DNA from: Sporosarcina cascadiensis
GTDB taxonomy: Bacteria > Bacillota > Bacilli > Bacillales_A > Planococcaceae
Reading direction: 5' to 3'
NCBI RefSeq assembly: GCF_009650995.1
Contig: NZ_WHVV01000004.1
Span: forward strand, 186,001 to 250,000
DNA length: 64,000 nucleotides
Part shown: piece after piece, positions 1 to 8,353 of the stretch
Layout: each line of letters begins with the position of its first letter
Position numbering within the stretch: the first letter of the stretch is position 1
Notes under the pieces: generated by a model
What the model was told of the DNA's origin: nothing
Database searches by the model: none
What the model saw: only the letters and a program-made list of their open reading frames with translations
Position numbers and translations under genes: made by a program

Positions 1-433
1 CGAGTGTCAGCAATACTCCGGCGGCAGTGATCGGCAGACCATAGAAAGAGCCATCAAACTCCTCAACATTATAACGGGCCAAACGGACAGCACCCGCCAG
101 AATGTAGAAAATAACTGCCGATAAACCGATCCACAGCGTTTGTGAAAGTGCGACATCATAAATCAATATGGCCGGTGCCACACCGAATGAAACTAAATCA
201 CTGAGTGAATCCAGTTCTTTGCCGAAAGCAGATTCCGTATGATAATGTCTAGCCACCATTCCATCGAACCGATCAAACAAAGCAGCCAAGAATATGAATG
301 TCAGACTCATATGGCCGTGACCTTTCATAACAAGTATAATAGCTATAATTCCCAAACTTAAATTAAAAAGTGTTATGATATTAGCCAGTTGGTACTTTAT
401 TTTAGTATAATCGAAATATCTGGATGAAAACAT
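1..433 (-). CDS. pssA: CDP-diacylglycerol-serine O-phosphatidyltransferase (C-terminus beyond window)
   Basis: This membrane enzyme transfers a phosphatidyl group from CDP-diacylglycerol to L-serine, giving phosphatidylserine, the substrate of the psd product next door. Reading leftwards from an ATG at 433, about 144 codons are visible before the window edge. The CDP-alcohol phosphatidyltransferase signature DG-x2-AR-x8-G-x3-D-x3-D is complete (DGMVAR, then G, D and D at the right spacing), around residues 57-79, after a hydrophobic N-terminal helix. An AAGGAGGG ribosome site lies just upstream. It is transcribed divergently from psd across 56 bp. Only the 3' end is missing. Confidence 0.95.
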   Translation of the reverse strand, partial: MFSSRYFDYTKIKYQLANIITLFNLSLGIIAIILVMKGHGHMSLTFIFLAALFDRFDGMVARHYHTESAFGKELDSLSDLVSFGVAPAILIYDVALSQTLWIGLSAVIFYILAGAVRLARYNVEEFDGSFYGLPITAAGVLLTL

Positions 434-489
434 ATTATCCCTCCTTATTTAACTAACCTATTATAGTACTTTTTTGAAAGGTTGAAAAG
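434..489. promoter_or_regulatory. Divergent pssA / psd promoter region
   Basis: Only 56 bp separate the two divergent start codons, so their promoters must overlap. On the minus strand TATAAT (465-460) with TTTTCA (488-483) at 17-bp spacing is a plausible SigmaA promoter for pssA. On the plus strand TATAGT (462-467) could serve as the psd -10, but no good -35 is visible. The calls rest on motif similarity only. Confidence 0.4.
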
Positions 490-1269
490 ATGAAAAAACA
501 AATTTTTAAATCCTTTGTCGAATTGACGTCACATCCGGTCAGTTCTGCCATGTTAAAACAGTTCACAACTTCCCGGATAAGCAAGCCGCTGATCAGGCCT
601 TTTGCTTCTTTCTATGATATTCAACTTCATGAAGCAGAATATCCAGTGTATTCATATAAAAGTTTAAATGATTTTTTCACTCGCTCTTTACAGCCTGGCA
701 GCAGAACAGCAGATTCCGATCCTGCTGCTGTTGTGTCGCCTGTTGACGGCGTTTTAAGCTGTGCAGGACCTGTCAGTGAACAGCAGAAGTTTATTGTAAA
801 AGAACAGGCATACAGTCTGACAGAACTTTTTGGCGATTCCGCATCAGCCCAGCCTTATGAAAATGGCTACTACTATCTGTTCTATTTATCACCGAGACAT
901 TACCATCACTTTCATTACCCGGTTTCAGGACGTCTGCTGAAACGCTATGCACTTGGTACGGCATCTTATCCTGTCAATGATTTAGGGATTAAATACAAAG
1001 AGGAACTCTTCTCGTCGAATTACCGCATCATTTCAGAAATCGACAGCTCATTTGGACGTGTGGCAGTTGTCAAAGTAGGTGCATTGAACGTTAATAGTAT
1101 ACGCATTTTAGATTCTTCCAAAGACTGTGTCAAAGGTGAAGATTTCGGTCATTTTGCATTCGGCTCTACTGTTATTTTATTCTTCGAAAACAAAAAAGCT
1201 CTGCTTCCTGTAAATCTGTCTTTTACAGAAGTGCGAACAGGTGATAAAATTGGAGAGTGGCAATTCTAA
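490..1269 (+). CDS. psd: Phosphatidylserine decarboxylase proenzyme
   Basis: Psd decarboxylates phosphatidylserine to phosphatidylethanolamine at the membrane. The 259-aa protein has the usual bacterial length. The pyruvoyl-generating self-cleavage motif is FGST at about residues 224-227 (the family usually has LGST), with cleavage expected between Gly225 and Ser226. The conserved SPVDG segment (catalytic Asp) and the SPRHYHHFH segment (catalytic His) are present. A ribosome site AAAGG precedes the ATG. The next gene, a DedA protein, starts 17 bp after the stop and is probably cotranscribed. In B. subtilis the equivalent genes form one pssA-ybfM-psd operon; here pssA has been inverted away. 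Confidence 0.96.
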   Translation: MKKQIFKSFVELTSHPVSSAMLKQFTTSRISKPLIRPFASFYDIQLHEAEYPVYSYKSLNDFFTRSLQPGSRTADSDPAAVVSPVDGVLSCAGPVSEQQKFIVKEQAYSLTELFGDSASAQPYENGYYYLFYLSPRHYHHFHYPVSGRLLKRYALGTASYPVNDLGIKYKEELFSSNYRIISEIDSSFGRVAVVKVGALNVNSIRILDSSKDCVKGEDFGHFAFGSTVILFFENKKALLPVNLSFTEVRTGDKIGEWQF

Positions 1270-1286
1270 GCAGATGAGGTTTTTCG

Positions 1287-1781
1287 ATGGAACATATACA
1301 AGAGTATATAGCGCATTATGGATATTTTTCGATATTTATCTTTTTAGCGCTCGGTATTTTCGGTTTGCCGATGCCTGACGAATTCCTTGTGACTTTCGCC
1401 GGTTACTTAGCATCCGCCGGTACTTTTCATTTTATTTTTGCAATTTTATTTACTATTTGCGGCGTCATGGTCGGCACATTGTTCACTTATATGCTCGGCA
1501 GGAAATTAGGCAAGCCGCTGATTCAGCGATTCGGCCGCTATCTGTTTCTTTCCCCCCATCGTATGCAAAAAGTGGAGCGTTGGTTTATGGCATATGGTTC
1601 ATGGACGGTGACTATCGGATATTTCCTTCCGGGCATGAGGCATTTCGTTTGCTATGTGTCAGGAATGAGCGGTATGAGTGTGCAGCGCTATATGCTGTTC
1701 GCCATCCCTGGAATAATAATTTCAACAACCATTCTTGTTCTTCTCGGCTACTTCATTCAGCTGCCGTTTTTAAAAATATAA
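1287..1781 (+). CDS. petA: DedA/VTT-family membrane protein, probable phosphatidylethanolamine transporter
   Basis: A 164-aa DedA (VTT, SNARE-associated) protein with four to five hydrophobic segments. It carries the family's re-entrant-loop features: an acidic residue in GLPMPDEF near residue 31, and the G-x-R segment FLPGMRHF near residue 110. DedA proteins flip membrane lipids. The B. subtilis member encoded between pssA and psd (YbfM, renamed PetA) controls the transbilayer distribution of PE. The position directly behind psd argues for the same job here; that part is inference from context. Start: GAGG then ATG at 1287. A bidirectional terminator follows. Confidence 0.85.
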   Translation: MEHIQEYIAHYGYFSIFIFLALGIFGLPMPDEFLVTFAGYLASAGTFHFIFAILFTICGVMVGTLFTYMLGRKLGKPLIQRFGRYLFLSPHRMQKVERWFMAYGSWTVTIGYFLPGMRHFVCYVSGMSGMSVQRYMLFAIPGIIISTTILVLLGYFIQLPFLKI

Positions 1782-1819
1782 AAAAGTGTCATCAAGATAT
1801 TCGCTTGATGACACTTTTT
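1781..1819. terminator. Bidirectional terminator, petA / EAL-protein gene
   Basis: Perfect 11-bp stem GTGTCATCAAG (1786-1796) / CTTGATGACAC (1804-1814) with a 7-nt loop, flanked by A5 and T5, so it can stop transcription from either side. It sits between two convergent genes. Confidence 0.9.
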
Positions 1820-1830
1820 CTTGTTTTCAC

Positions 1831-3990
1831 CTACCACTCCATCTCTTTTCCAATCAGATGAACCGCATCTTCCACACGAAGCGGTTTACTGATGAAATAA
1901 CCTTGAATGCGCTGTGCTCCGAAAGACTTCAGTAACTGCAGCTGTTCAAGTGTTTCAACGCCTTCCAGTACAGTCGTCTGATTGAGTGCTTTCGCAATAT
2001 GGATGATTCCTTTCAATATCGCCTCCGAACCCGGTTCTCTGCGCTCCACGTCATCAATGAATGCTTTATCTACTTTCAAATACTGGAACGGCAGCGTTGT
2101 TAAGGATGAGAGGGATGAATATCCTGTGCCAAAATCGTCTACTGCCGTCTTAATGCCTATTTCATTCAACGTCTGTAAAATACGGACCACTGAACCAACA
2201 TCATCCACAATAACCGATTCCGTCACTTCAAAAATTAGAATCGATGGATCGACACCTGTTTCTTCCAGCATTTCATACACATCGTCTAAAAATCCTGCGT
2301 GATGCAACTGTTTGACTGATACATTGACATTAATCGTAAACCGTTCATAACCAGCATTTCGCCATTCAATTGCCTGCAGTGCTGCCGTTCGCATAATCCA
2401 GCGCCCCGTTTCAATTATGGCATCATCTTCTTCCAGAAGCGGTATGAAATGAAAAGGGCCTATTTCACCAAGTTCAGCAGAATTCCAGCGAATCAATGAC
2501 TCAAAACCGACAATGCGCTTTTCATCAATACTATAAATCGGTTGATATACCATGTAGAATTCATTAAGTTCAAGAGCTTTGCTTAGACAGCGAGCCATTT
2601 TCCGAAGTTCTTTATTGCGGACGTCCATTGCTTCATCGTATAAGAGAAATTGATTGCCGCCCGCTTTGCTTGCTTCCTGACAAGCATAGACCCCATTTCC
2701 CAATGTCTCTTCATTTGCATTTTGACTGATCATTACACCACCGACACTGACCGAAGCATGGATTTTTGAATCGTCGGGTGCGACAATTTTGTGCCGAAGT
2801 AGCTGCACCAGTTCTTCCCCGATTACCATAGCCCCCTCTTGACAAGCACTCTCGATAACAAATAAAAATTGCTCAGAATCGATTCGGTACAAACGGCCTC
2901 TACGCTCATACTCATCCAGTAATCCACTTGTTTTCTGCAACAGCTGATCGGCTGTCTGATAGCCCACTTTTTTCATTAAGTCAGAAAAGCGGTCCAGCCG
3001 AATGAAATAAACTGCAAGATTCTGCCTTGCCCATTCGGAATTTTTTCTGTTGATATCCTCTCTGAGCTTTAACCGGTTTGGCAATCCAGTCAATAAGTCT
3101 TTTCTTAAAGCCACATCTGCTTGTTTTTCCACATAAGAAATATAATAGTAAATGATTATTCCGACTGACACGATTAAGGATACCAGCAAGAACATTCTTA
3201 TAAAGGCAGCTGATAGTTCATCCAGTTTTGGGTTGTCCAAAGAGTCGGCTATCACCGTCCAACCTGAAACGGTCTGGCCATACTTGAGAAGATGTCCTGA
3301 ATCATTCATAAGAATGGTCCCGTACTTTTCTCTTTCAATCTGTTCCAGTTGGTCTTTATATGAAAATGCCGTATGCCTGTTTATAGGATAAGAGTAAACC
3401 ACCTCACTGTCCTTGACAAAATACACCGCACCAGGCAAATTAAAACTGTTCGTAATATCTCTGATGATATCTTCAATATTAATTAGCCCTGATAATACGC
3501 CAATGACCTCTCCTGATTCATTTTCTGCCGGAACCACTATGGACGACACTTTAATTTCCGGATCTTGTGCTAAAGGAAATACCTCACTGATAAGAATTTC
3601 TCCTTGCAGCGCACGTTTGAAAGACTCTTTTTTTGTTACTTCCAATTTTGAACCGTCGTCTGCGATAATATTTCCGTCCGGTGTGATAAAGCCAAGCGCA
3701 GAAAAGTAATCCATAATTTCATGCTGTCTTATTAAAAACTTTGCAATTTCTTCTTTATCTTCTGCTATGTATGGTATGTAATCTGCCATCAGTTCAACAT
3801 CGCCAATTCTTCTCGTTGTAAAAGTATCTACTTCCGAAATGAAACTGTTTAGGATATCAATCGTTTCTTCTTCTATCTGGATTTTTAATGCCTTTTTCGT
3901 CGAAAGATAATCTGAGATTGTCAGAACCAGAAATCCTGCAATCACAAGAGGCAAAATCATCTTCAGCCAGCTATTTTTCGTCATTTTCAT
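1831..3990 (-). CDS. Membrane sensor with degenerate GGDEF and active-type EAL domain (c-di-GMP phosphodiesterase)
   Basis: Layout (about 719 aa): N-terminal membrane helix (about 8-28), an extracytoplasmic region of about 230 aa that looks like a Cache sensor, a second helix near residue 265-285, then GGDEF and EAL domains. The GGDEF signature is replaced by DSEQF, so cyclase activity is unlikely. The EAL side keeps the catalytic set: FESLIRW, NVNVS, EVTES, VDDFGTGYSS, LKVDK, EGVET and QGYF. I infer that it hydrolyses c-di-GMP in response to an external ligand. The start is placed at the ATG at 3990 because GGAGAG (4002-3997) sits 6 nt upstream; an ATG 21 bp further up has no ribosome site. 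Confidence 0.88.
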   Translation of the reverse strand: MKMTKNSWLKMILPLVIAGFLVLTISDYLSTKKALKIQIEEETIDILNSFISEVDTFTTRRIGDVELMADYIPYIAEDKEEIAKFLIRQHEIMDYFSALGFITPDGNIIADDGSKLEVTKKESFKRALQGEILISEVFPLAQDPEIKVSSIVVPAENESGEVIGVLSGLINIEDIIRDITNSFNLPGAVYFVKDSEVVYSYPINRHTAFSYKDQLEQIEREKYGTILMNDSGHLLKYGQTVSGWTVIADSLDNPKLDELSAAFIRMFLLVSLIVSVGIIIYYYISYVEKQADVALRKDLLTGLPNRLKLREDINRKNSEWARQNLAVYFIRLDRFSDLMKKVGYQTADQLLQKTSGLLDEYERRGRLYRIDSEQFLFVIESACQEGAMVIGEELVQLLRHKIVAPDDSKIHASVSVGGVMISQNANEETLGNGVYACQEASKAGGNQFLLYDEAMDVRNKELRKMARCLSKALELNEFYMVYQPIYSIDEKRIVGFESLIRWNSAELGEIGPFHFIPLLEEDDAIIETGRWIMRTAALQAIEWRNAGYERFTINVNVSVKQLHHAGFLDDVYEMLEETGVDPSILIFEVTESVIVDDVGSVVRILQTLNEIGIKTAVDDFGTGYSSLSSLTTLPFQYLKVDKAFIDDVERREPGSEAILKGIIHIAKALNQTTVLEGVETLEQLQLLKSFGAQRIQGYFISKPLRVEDAVHLIGKEMEW

Positions 3991-4145
3991 TTGTTGCTCT
4001 CCAATCAGCATAATGAAACTTCTATAACTACAGTAAGCTATGAATAGGGCTTTGTCACGAAAATACTGTACGTTTTACCGGAAAGTGGATATGTTGCCAA
4101 CTCATAATGAAAACTAGCAAATTGTAATAGGAGTTTTCCAGTGAA

Positions 4146-4361
4146 TGGATTTAGTATGTGAGGTTTCGTTGCTCGACTTTGCAGGAGGTTTGAACGAAGC
4201 GTGATTTTGCAGTTTGAACCCGCTTCGGCGCTGGGGGATTGCCTTACGCCATGAGCCTACTGGCGAAGAACGTGCCAGCAGTCTCACAGCAACGGCCGAC
4301 CCCGCAGTTGCACCTTCGCTGGTGTTAATGAAAGTATGTCATACTGCTCTTTTGCAGGACG
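4146..4361 (+). repeat. Repeat R1, copy 1 (partly decayed)
   Basis: First of two tandem copies with a period of about 217 bp, beginning at GGATTTAG. The core at 4227-4314 corresponds to the foldable core of the other copies. Here two stem positions are broken: CCATGAG opposite CTCACAG, and GCACC instead of GCGCC. Confidence 0.85.
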
Positions 4362-4560
4362 TGAATTTAGTTAGCACGGTTTCGTTGCTCGACTTCGTAG
4401 AAAGATTGAATGAAGTGTGAGTTTGCAGTTTGGACCCGCTTCGGCGCTGGGGGATTGCCTTACGCTGTGAGCCTACTGGCGAAAGGCGTGCCAGCAGTCT
4501 CACAGCCACGGCCGACCCCGCAGTTGCGCCTTCGCTGGTATGTAGAAAGAATATCATATT
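4362..4560 (+). repeat. Repeat R1, copy 2, with intact foldable core
   Basis: The core at 4443-4530 can fold into one long hairpin. From outside in the paired blocks are GGCGC/GCGCC, GGGG/CCCC, GCC/GGC, GCTGTGAG/CTCACAGC, CT/AG and CTGGC/GCCAG, around a 9-nt loop. Copy 3 at 17.2 kb has the same design with one compensatory pair change. Confidence 0.85.
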
Positions 4561-4710
4561 GATTTTTAGCAAAGTGCGTAACGTATTGATCAAAAGAATC
4601 CAAGCCTTAGCAGAATAATAAGTAAAGCATGAAATGCCTCACCTATCGTAATCATCTCAAATAGTATGCTCATACTGGAACTCACATAAAAATTATTGTT
4701 AAACAAGCTA

Positions 4711-4875
4711 GTGTACCGGAGTGGAAGACAACCTAAGTACGCCGACAGGTGCCTTAATTTCTGCAAAGAACACAGAAATACGGCAAAGCGAACCCTTCGC
4801 TGTTCGCTTGGCTCACCGAGGGCCCTCCCGAAAGCTTCCGCCAGGGACGCAGGGGGACGATCTCTCTCCACTTAC
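4711..4875 (+). repeat. Repeat R2, copy A (interior diverged)
   Basis: The ends match the copy at 17501-17650: GTGTACCGGAGTGGAAG at the left, and TTGGCTCACCGAGGGCCCTC followed by a TCCGCC and cCACTTA stretch at the right. The interior (about 4730-4795) differs. It resembles the widespread Bacillaceae intergenic repeats that end in a CGTCCGCCTGGAACG-like sequence. Confidence 0.75.
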
Positions 4876-4904
4876 CCTATAATCGCAAACGCCTGTTTAT
4901 AATA

Positions 4905-6635
4905 TCATGTTAATCCTTCATCTAATGCATATAACTGACGGTATCGTTCATTAGAAGCAAGCAGCTCCAGGTGTGTACCGTCCATGACCAGCTTCCCGTC
5001 ATCCATAAATAGGATCCTGTCCATCTTCTCCATCCCCATCAAATGATGCGTGATCCAGACGACAGTTTTATCTTGAAGGGATTGATGAAGAGTATTCACT
5101 AATGAATATTCCGTGACAGGGTCCAGTCCGACAGTCGGCTCATCCAAAATGACTACTGGTGTATTCTTTAATAAAATCCGACCAAGTGCGATACGCTGGC
5201 GCTCTCCTCCTGAAAAACGCTGTCCCGTCTCTTCCATCTGTGTTTTTATACCGGCAAGAAGTGATTGGATCATGTCAAACAAGCCTACTTGTTTTGCAAC
5301 TTCCTGCACTTCTCCTTCAGTTGCTGATGAATTTCCCAGCTTCAAATTATTTTCAACCGTTGTCGCAAAAAGATACGGTTTTTGATTGAGCACACTCATC
5401 ACTTCAAAAATGTCGTCGCCATATTTGGCAGCTGGAAGTTCATTAATTAAAACGGTTCCTTCTGTCGGCTCAATCGTACCCAGAAGCAGCTGAATGAGAG
5501 TAGATTTTCCGGCACCGCTTTTACCTAGTACAGCTACTTTTTCCCCTGGACGAATCGTCAATGTGACATCATGCACAGCATCTTCCGAACGCCCTTCATA
5601 TCGATAACCCGCATTGGTAAGTGCTATGGTGACATCAGTCACATCGTCTGCTTTGATTGCCCGCTTCTCATTCATTGGTCCCTGCTCGTGAATACGGTGG
5701 ATTCGTTCCAGGGAAGCTTCATACGCCGGCATGCGTTCAATGGCGTGAGAGATTGGAATTATTCCTTCTAGAATAGGCAGTGTCACTAACGTAAATGCCG
5801 CAATGTAAGTTGGCATCAGAGAACCGTCCGCCGCTTGCTGACCTGCCCAGAGGCCGACCACTAAAACGAGAAGCCCTGAGAATATTTGCAACTGTGCCGT
5901 TCGCGACTGCTGCCAGTATGCCAGTTTTTTATCTATCTCATGACTTGCACGACTCTCTTCGTGAAATGAGGATAAAAATTGTTCTTTCCGCCCGCTGATC
6001 ATCCAGTCACGCAGTCCGAATATTCCTTCTGTCATCGTATTGTATAAACGGCTGTGCAGTTTCTTCGACTGCCGCTGATTCTTTTTCATTAAATAGAGTG
6101 AAGCCATCGGATAGACAAATGCAACGACTGCCAGACAAAGCGCCATGATGATCGCAAACTTCCAATCATAAACAGCCAGTACGATCACCGAAAAACTGAA
6201 TAGGAACAAGCCGATGACAGTCGGGAATAATGTCCGGATATAGACATCCTGTAGATGTTCAATATCATCTGCCAGCGTACCGAGTAAATCTCCTGTTTGA
6301 AAGCGAGAACGAATGAACAGTGCCTGCGGTTCCAACACGTGATACAGCTGCACACGCATGTCCGCAATGATTTTCAATACTGCATTGTGGCCAAGCAGCC
6401 GTTCCACATACCGAAGCACAGCACGTGAAATCCCGAATGTGCGTACAGCGACAACAGGAATGTACACGAGCAAGATATTCTCCGGCCTCTCTGATGTCCT
6501 TGAAATCAAATAACCGGATACAAAAGTTAACATAGCGGCAGATAAAATGGTCAATGTTCCAAAAATGACAGTAGACCACAGCGTTTTCCAATACTTTCTG
6601 GCATACGGAAAGATATGACGCTGATAAAGATTCAT
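4905..6635 (-). CDS. cydC: Cytochrome bd assembly ABC exporter, CydC subunit
   Basis: Half-transporter (576 aa) with an N-terminal six-helix membrane domain and a C-terminal ATPase: Walker A GKSGAGKST, signature FSGGERQR, Walker B VVILDEPTVGLD, H-loop THH. CydC pairs with CydD to export cysteine/glutathione, which is needed to assemble cytochrome bd. The ATG at 6635 overlaps the cydD stop codon as ATGA, with AAAGGGG upstream; a longer frame starting 39 bp earlier ignores this coupling. Last gene of cydABDC. Confidence 0.93.
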   Translation of the reverse strand: MNLYQRHIFPYARKYWKTLWSTVIFGTLTILSAAMLTFVSGYLISRTSERPENILLVYIPVVAVRTFGISRAVLRYVERLLGHNAVLKIIADMRVQLYHVLEPQALFIRSRFQTGDLLGTLADDIEHLQDVYIRTLFPTVIGLFLFSFSVIVLAVYDWKFAIIMALCLAVVAFVYPMASLYLMKKNQRQSKKLHSRLYNTMTEGIFGLRDWMISGRKEQFLSSFHEESRASHEIDKKLAYWQQSRTAQLQIFSGLLVLVVGLWAGQQAADGSLMPTYIAAFTLVTLPILEGIIPISHAIERMPAYEASLERIHRIHEQGPMNEKRAIKADDVTDVTIALTNAGYRYEGRSEDAVHDVTLTIRPGEKVAVLGKSGAGKSTLIQLLLGTIEPTEGTVLINELPAAKYGDDIFEVMSVLNQKPYLFATTVENNLKLGNSSATEGEVQEVAKQVGLFDMIQSLLAGIKTQMEETGQRFSGGERQRIALGRILLKNTPVVILDEPTVGLDPVTEYSLVNTLHQSLQDKTVVWITHHLMGMEKMDRILFMDDGKLVMDGTHLELLASNERYRQLYALDEGLT

Positions 6636-8353
6636 ACGGCATGCCCCTTTCCGCGTGCTTCCAGTAATCTGCAATACGCCCCGTTGGTCTGCAGTAATTG
6701 ATCATGCGAGCCCATCTCTACGACTTTTCCATTTTCCAGTACAATAATTCTTTCCATCTCCCGCATCCAATGAATACGGTGAGTTGCGAATACGACGAGC
6801 TTGTTTTCGAGCAGTGGAAGAAGCATTTGTTTCAGCTCATGCTCTGTTTCAATATCCAAGTGAGCAGTAGGTTCATCAAACAATAAAATTTGACGGCGCT
6901 GCAATAGTGACCTCGCAACAGCAATCCGCTGTTCTTCTCCACCGCTCAGCACACGTCCTCCCGCTCCGATCTTTTCTTCATAACCGTTTGGAAATGCAGC
7001 GATCAACTGATCCAGCCCCACCCGTTTTGCCGCTTCCTGTACTTCTGTCAGTGAAGCATCAGGTTCATAAAATCGAATATTATTTATTACCGTGTCAGGA
7101 AAAATTGTCGGGTGCTGCGGTATATAAGCGACTTGATCCTGCCATTCCTCCAGTGCTAAATGAGGGAGCGGTCCTTCATCTACTACAAAACGGCCGTCAG
7201 TCGGTACCGTAAAGCCTGACAATACATCGATCAATGTAGACTTGCCAGCTCCTGAATGGCCGATTACCCCTATTTTCGTATGACCTTGCAGGAGCAGATT
7301 CAAACCTTCCAGTACGGTCTGCCCTTCTATCTGGACTTTTATATCCCTAAGTTCCAATTTGGAGTTTTCATCCCATTTCTTCATAGGTATGACGGCTTTC
7401 GGCTTCATGATTTCAGGTTCATCCAAGATAGCATGGATTTGTTCGCTGGCGTCTTTCCCGTCTGCTGTGGCATGAAAATCATTACCCAGTTCCCGTACCG
7501 GCATGAAATATTCCGGCGCCAAAATCAGAATCGCAAGCGAAGGTTCCAGCAGCATTTGACCATTTATCAAACGCAAACCAAGCTCAACCGCTACGACGGC
7601 TACTGAGAGACTTGCAAAGAAATCAAGTGAAAATGAAGATAAAAACGCAAAGCGCAATGAACGGTTTGTCGCAATTCGATATTTGTCACTTACCGCAGCT
7701 ATCGACCGTTCATGCGCACGGCTCCGTCCTAAATATTTCAGAGTAACAATTCCCCGCAATGAGTCGACGAAGTGACGTGATAACAATCGGTACGTATCCA
7801 TTTGCTCGTCAATTTTTTTCTTGGAAACCATTCCGATCAAAATAAGAAAGATAATTAGAATCGGCAGTACAAGTAACAGGGTAATAGCGGACATTTTATC
7901 CTGCGTAAACACATACGCCAAAATGACGACCGGCACGATAGCCATGGACATAGAACGCGGCAGCAGGAGTTCCAGGTATTTACGAAATTTCGGCACGCCT
8001 TCCAAGCCAAGAGTCACTAAATTCCCCGAACCGTATTTCCCCACTGCCTGCGGGCCTAAATCAAATATTTTCCGAAGCAGCAGCTGCTCGTATTCTTTCG
8101 ATGTGCGGTCAGCAAATTTATAAGAGATCCGTTCTTTTGCCCACTGAATAAAGTGACGGCTACTATTAGCGACGGCAAATATCACAAAAGACCGAAGCGC
8201 AGCACTTCCGTCGGCACCTTGGAACAATTGTGTAATTGCCCGCGCTAAATAGATCGCTTGAAAAATAATGGCGATTGACTGAACTGCTGTCAGCAGCCCA
8301 ATCAACGCCATCGCTTGTTTACTTCCTTTGTAGTGAAGCAATTTTTTATCCAT
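6632..8353 (-). CDS. cydD: Cytochrome bd assembly ABC exporter, CydD subunit
   Basis: Half-transporter (573 aa), partner of CydC, with N-terminal transmembrane domain and C-terminal ATPase: Walker A GHSGAGKST, signature LSGGEEQR, Walker B ILLFDEPTAHLD, switch ATHR. It lies directly after cydB (the ends meet at 8353) and overlaps cydC by 4 bp, so the four genes form one translationally coupled unit. B. subtilis literature names these two subunits in the opposite order (CydC first). Confidence 0.92.
   Translation of the reverse strand: MDKKLLHYKGSKQAMALIGLLTAVQSIAIIFQAIYLARAITQLFQGADGSAALRSFVIFAVANSSRHFIQWAKERISYKFADRTSKEYEQLLLRKIFDLGPQAVGKYGSGNLVTLGLEGVPKFRKYLELLLPRSMSMAIVPVVILAYVFTQDKMSAITLLLVLPILIIFLILIGMVSKKKIDEQMDTYRLLSRHFVDSLRGIVTLKYLGRSRAHERSIAAVSDKYRIATNRSLRFAFLSSFSLDFFASLSVAVVAVELGLRLINGQMLLEPSLAILILAPEYFMPVRELGNDFHATADGKDASEQIHAILDEPEIMKPKAVIPMKKWDENSKLELRDIKVQIEGQTVLEGLNLLLQGHTKIGVIGHSGAGKSTLIDVLSGFTVPTDGRFVVDEGPLPHLALEEWQDQVAYIPQHPTIFPDTVINNIRFYEPDASLTEVQEAAKRVGLDQLIAAFPNGYEEKIGAGGRVLSGGEEQRIAVARSLLQRRQILLFDEPTAHLDIETEHELKQMLLPLLENKLVVFATHRIHWMREMERIIVLENGKVVEMGSHDQLLQTNGAYCRLLEARGKGHAV

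Larger units (their letters stand above)
4012..4904. other. Gene-free, repeat-rich gap between the EAL gene and cydC
   Basis: About 890 bp without a credible gene. It holds two tandem copies of repeat R1 (4146-4560), a shared AT-rich linker (about 4580-4710) and an R2 element (about 4711-4875). The same R1-linker-R2 order recurs near 17.1-17.65 kb. Short open frames in it encode the same peptide in each copy only because the DNA is repeated; they lack ribosome sites. Confidence 0.75.

Noticed and set aside
4214..4618. Short open frames encoding similar peptides (MNPLRRWGIALR-like) in the repeats at 4.2, 4.43 and 17.18 kb
   Set aside because: They recur because the DNA is repeated; no ribosome sites, and the substitutions between copies preserve base pairing rather than the peptide.
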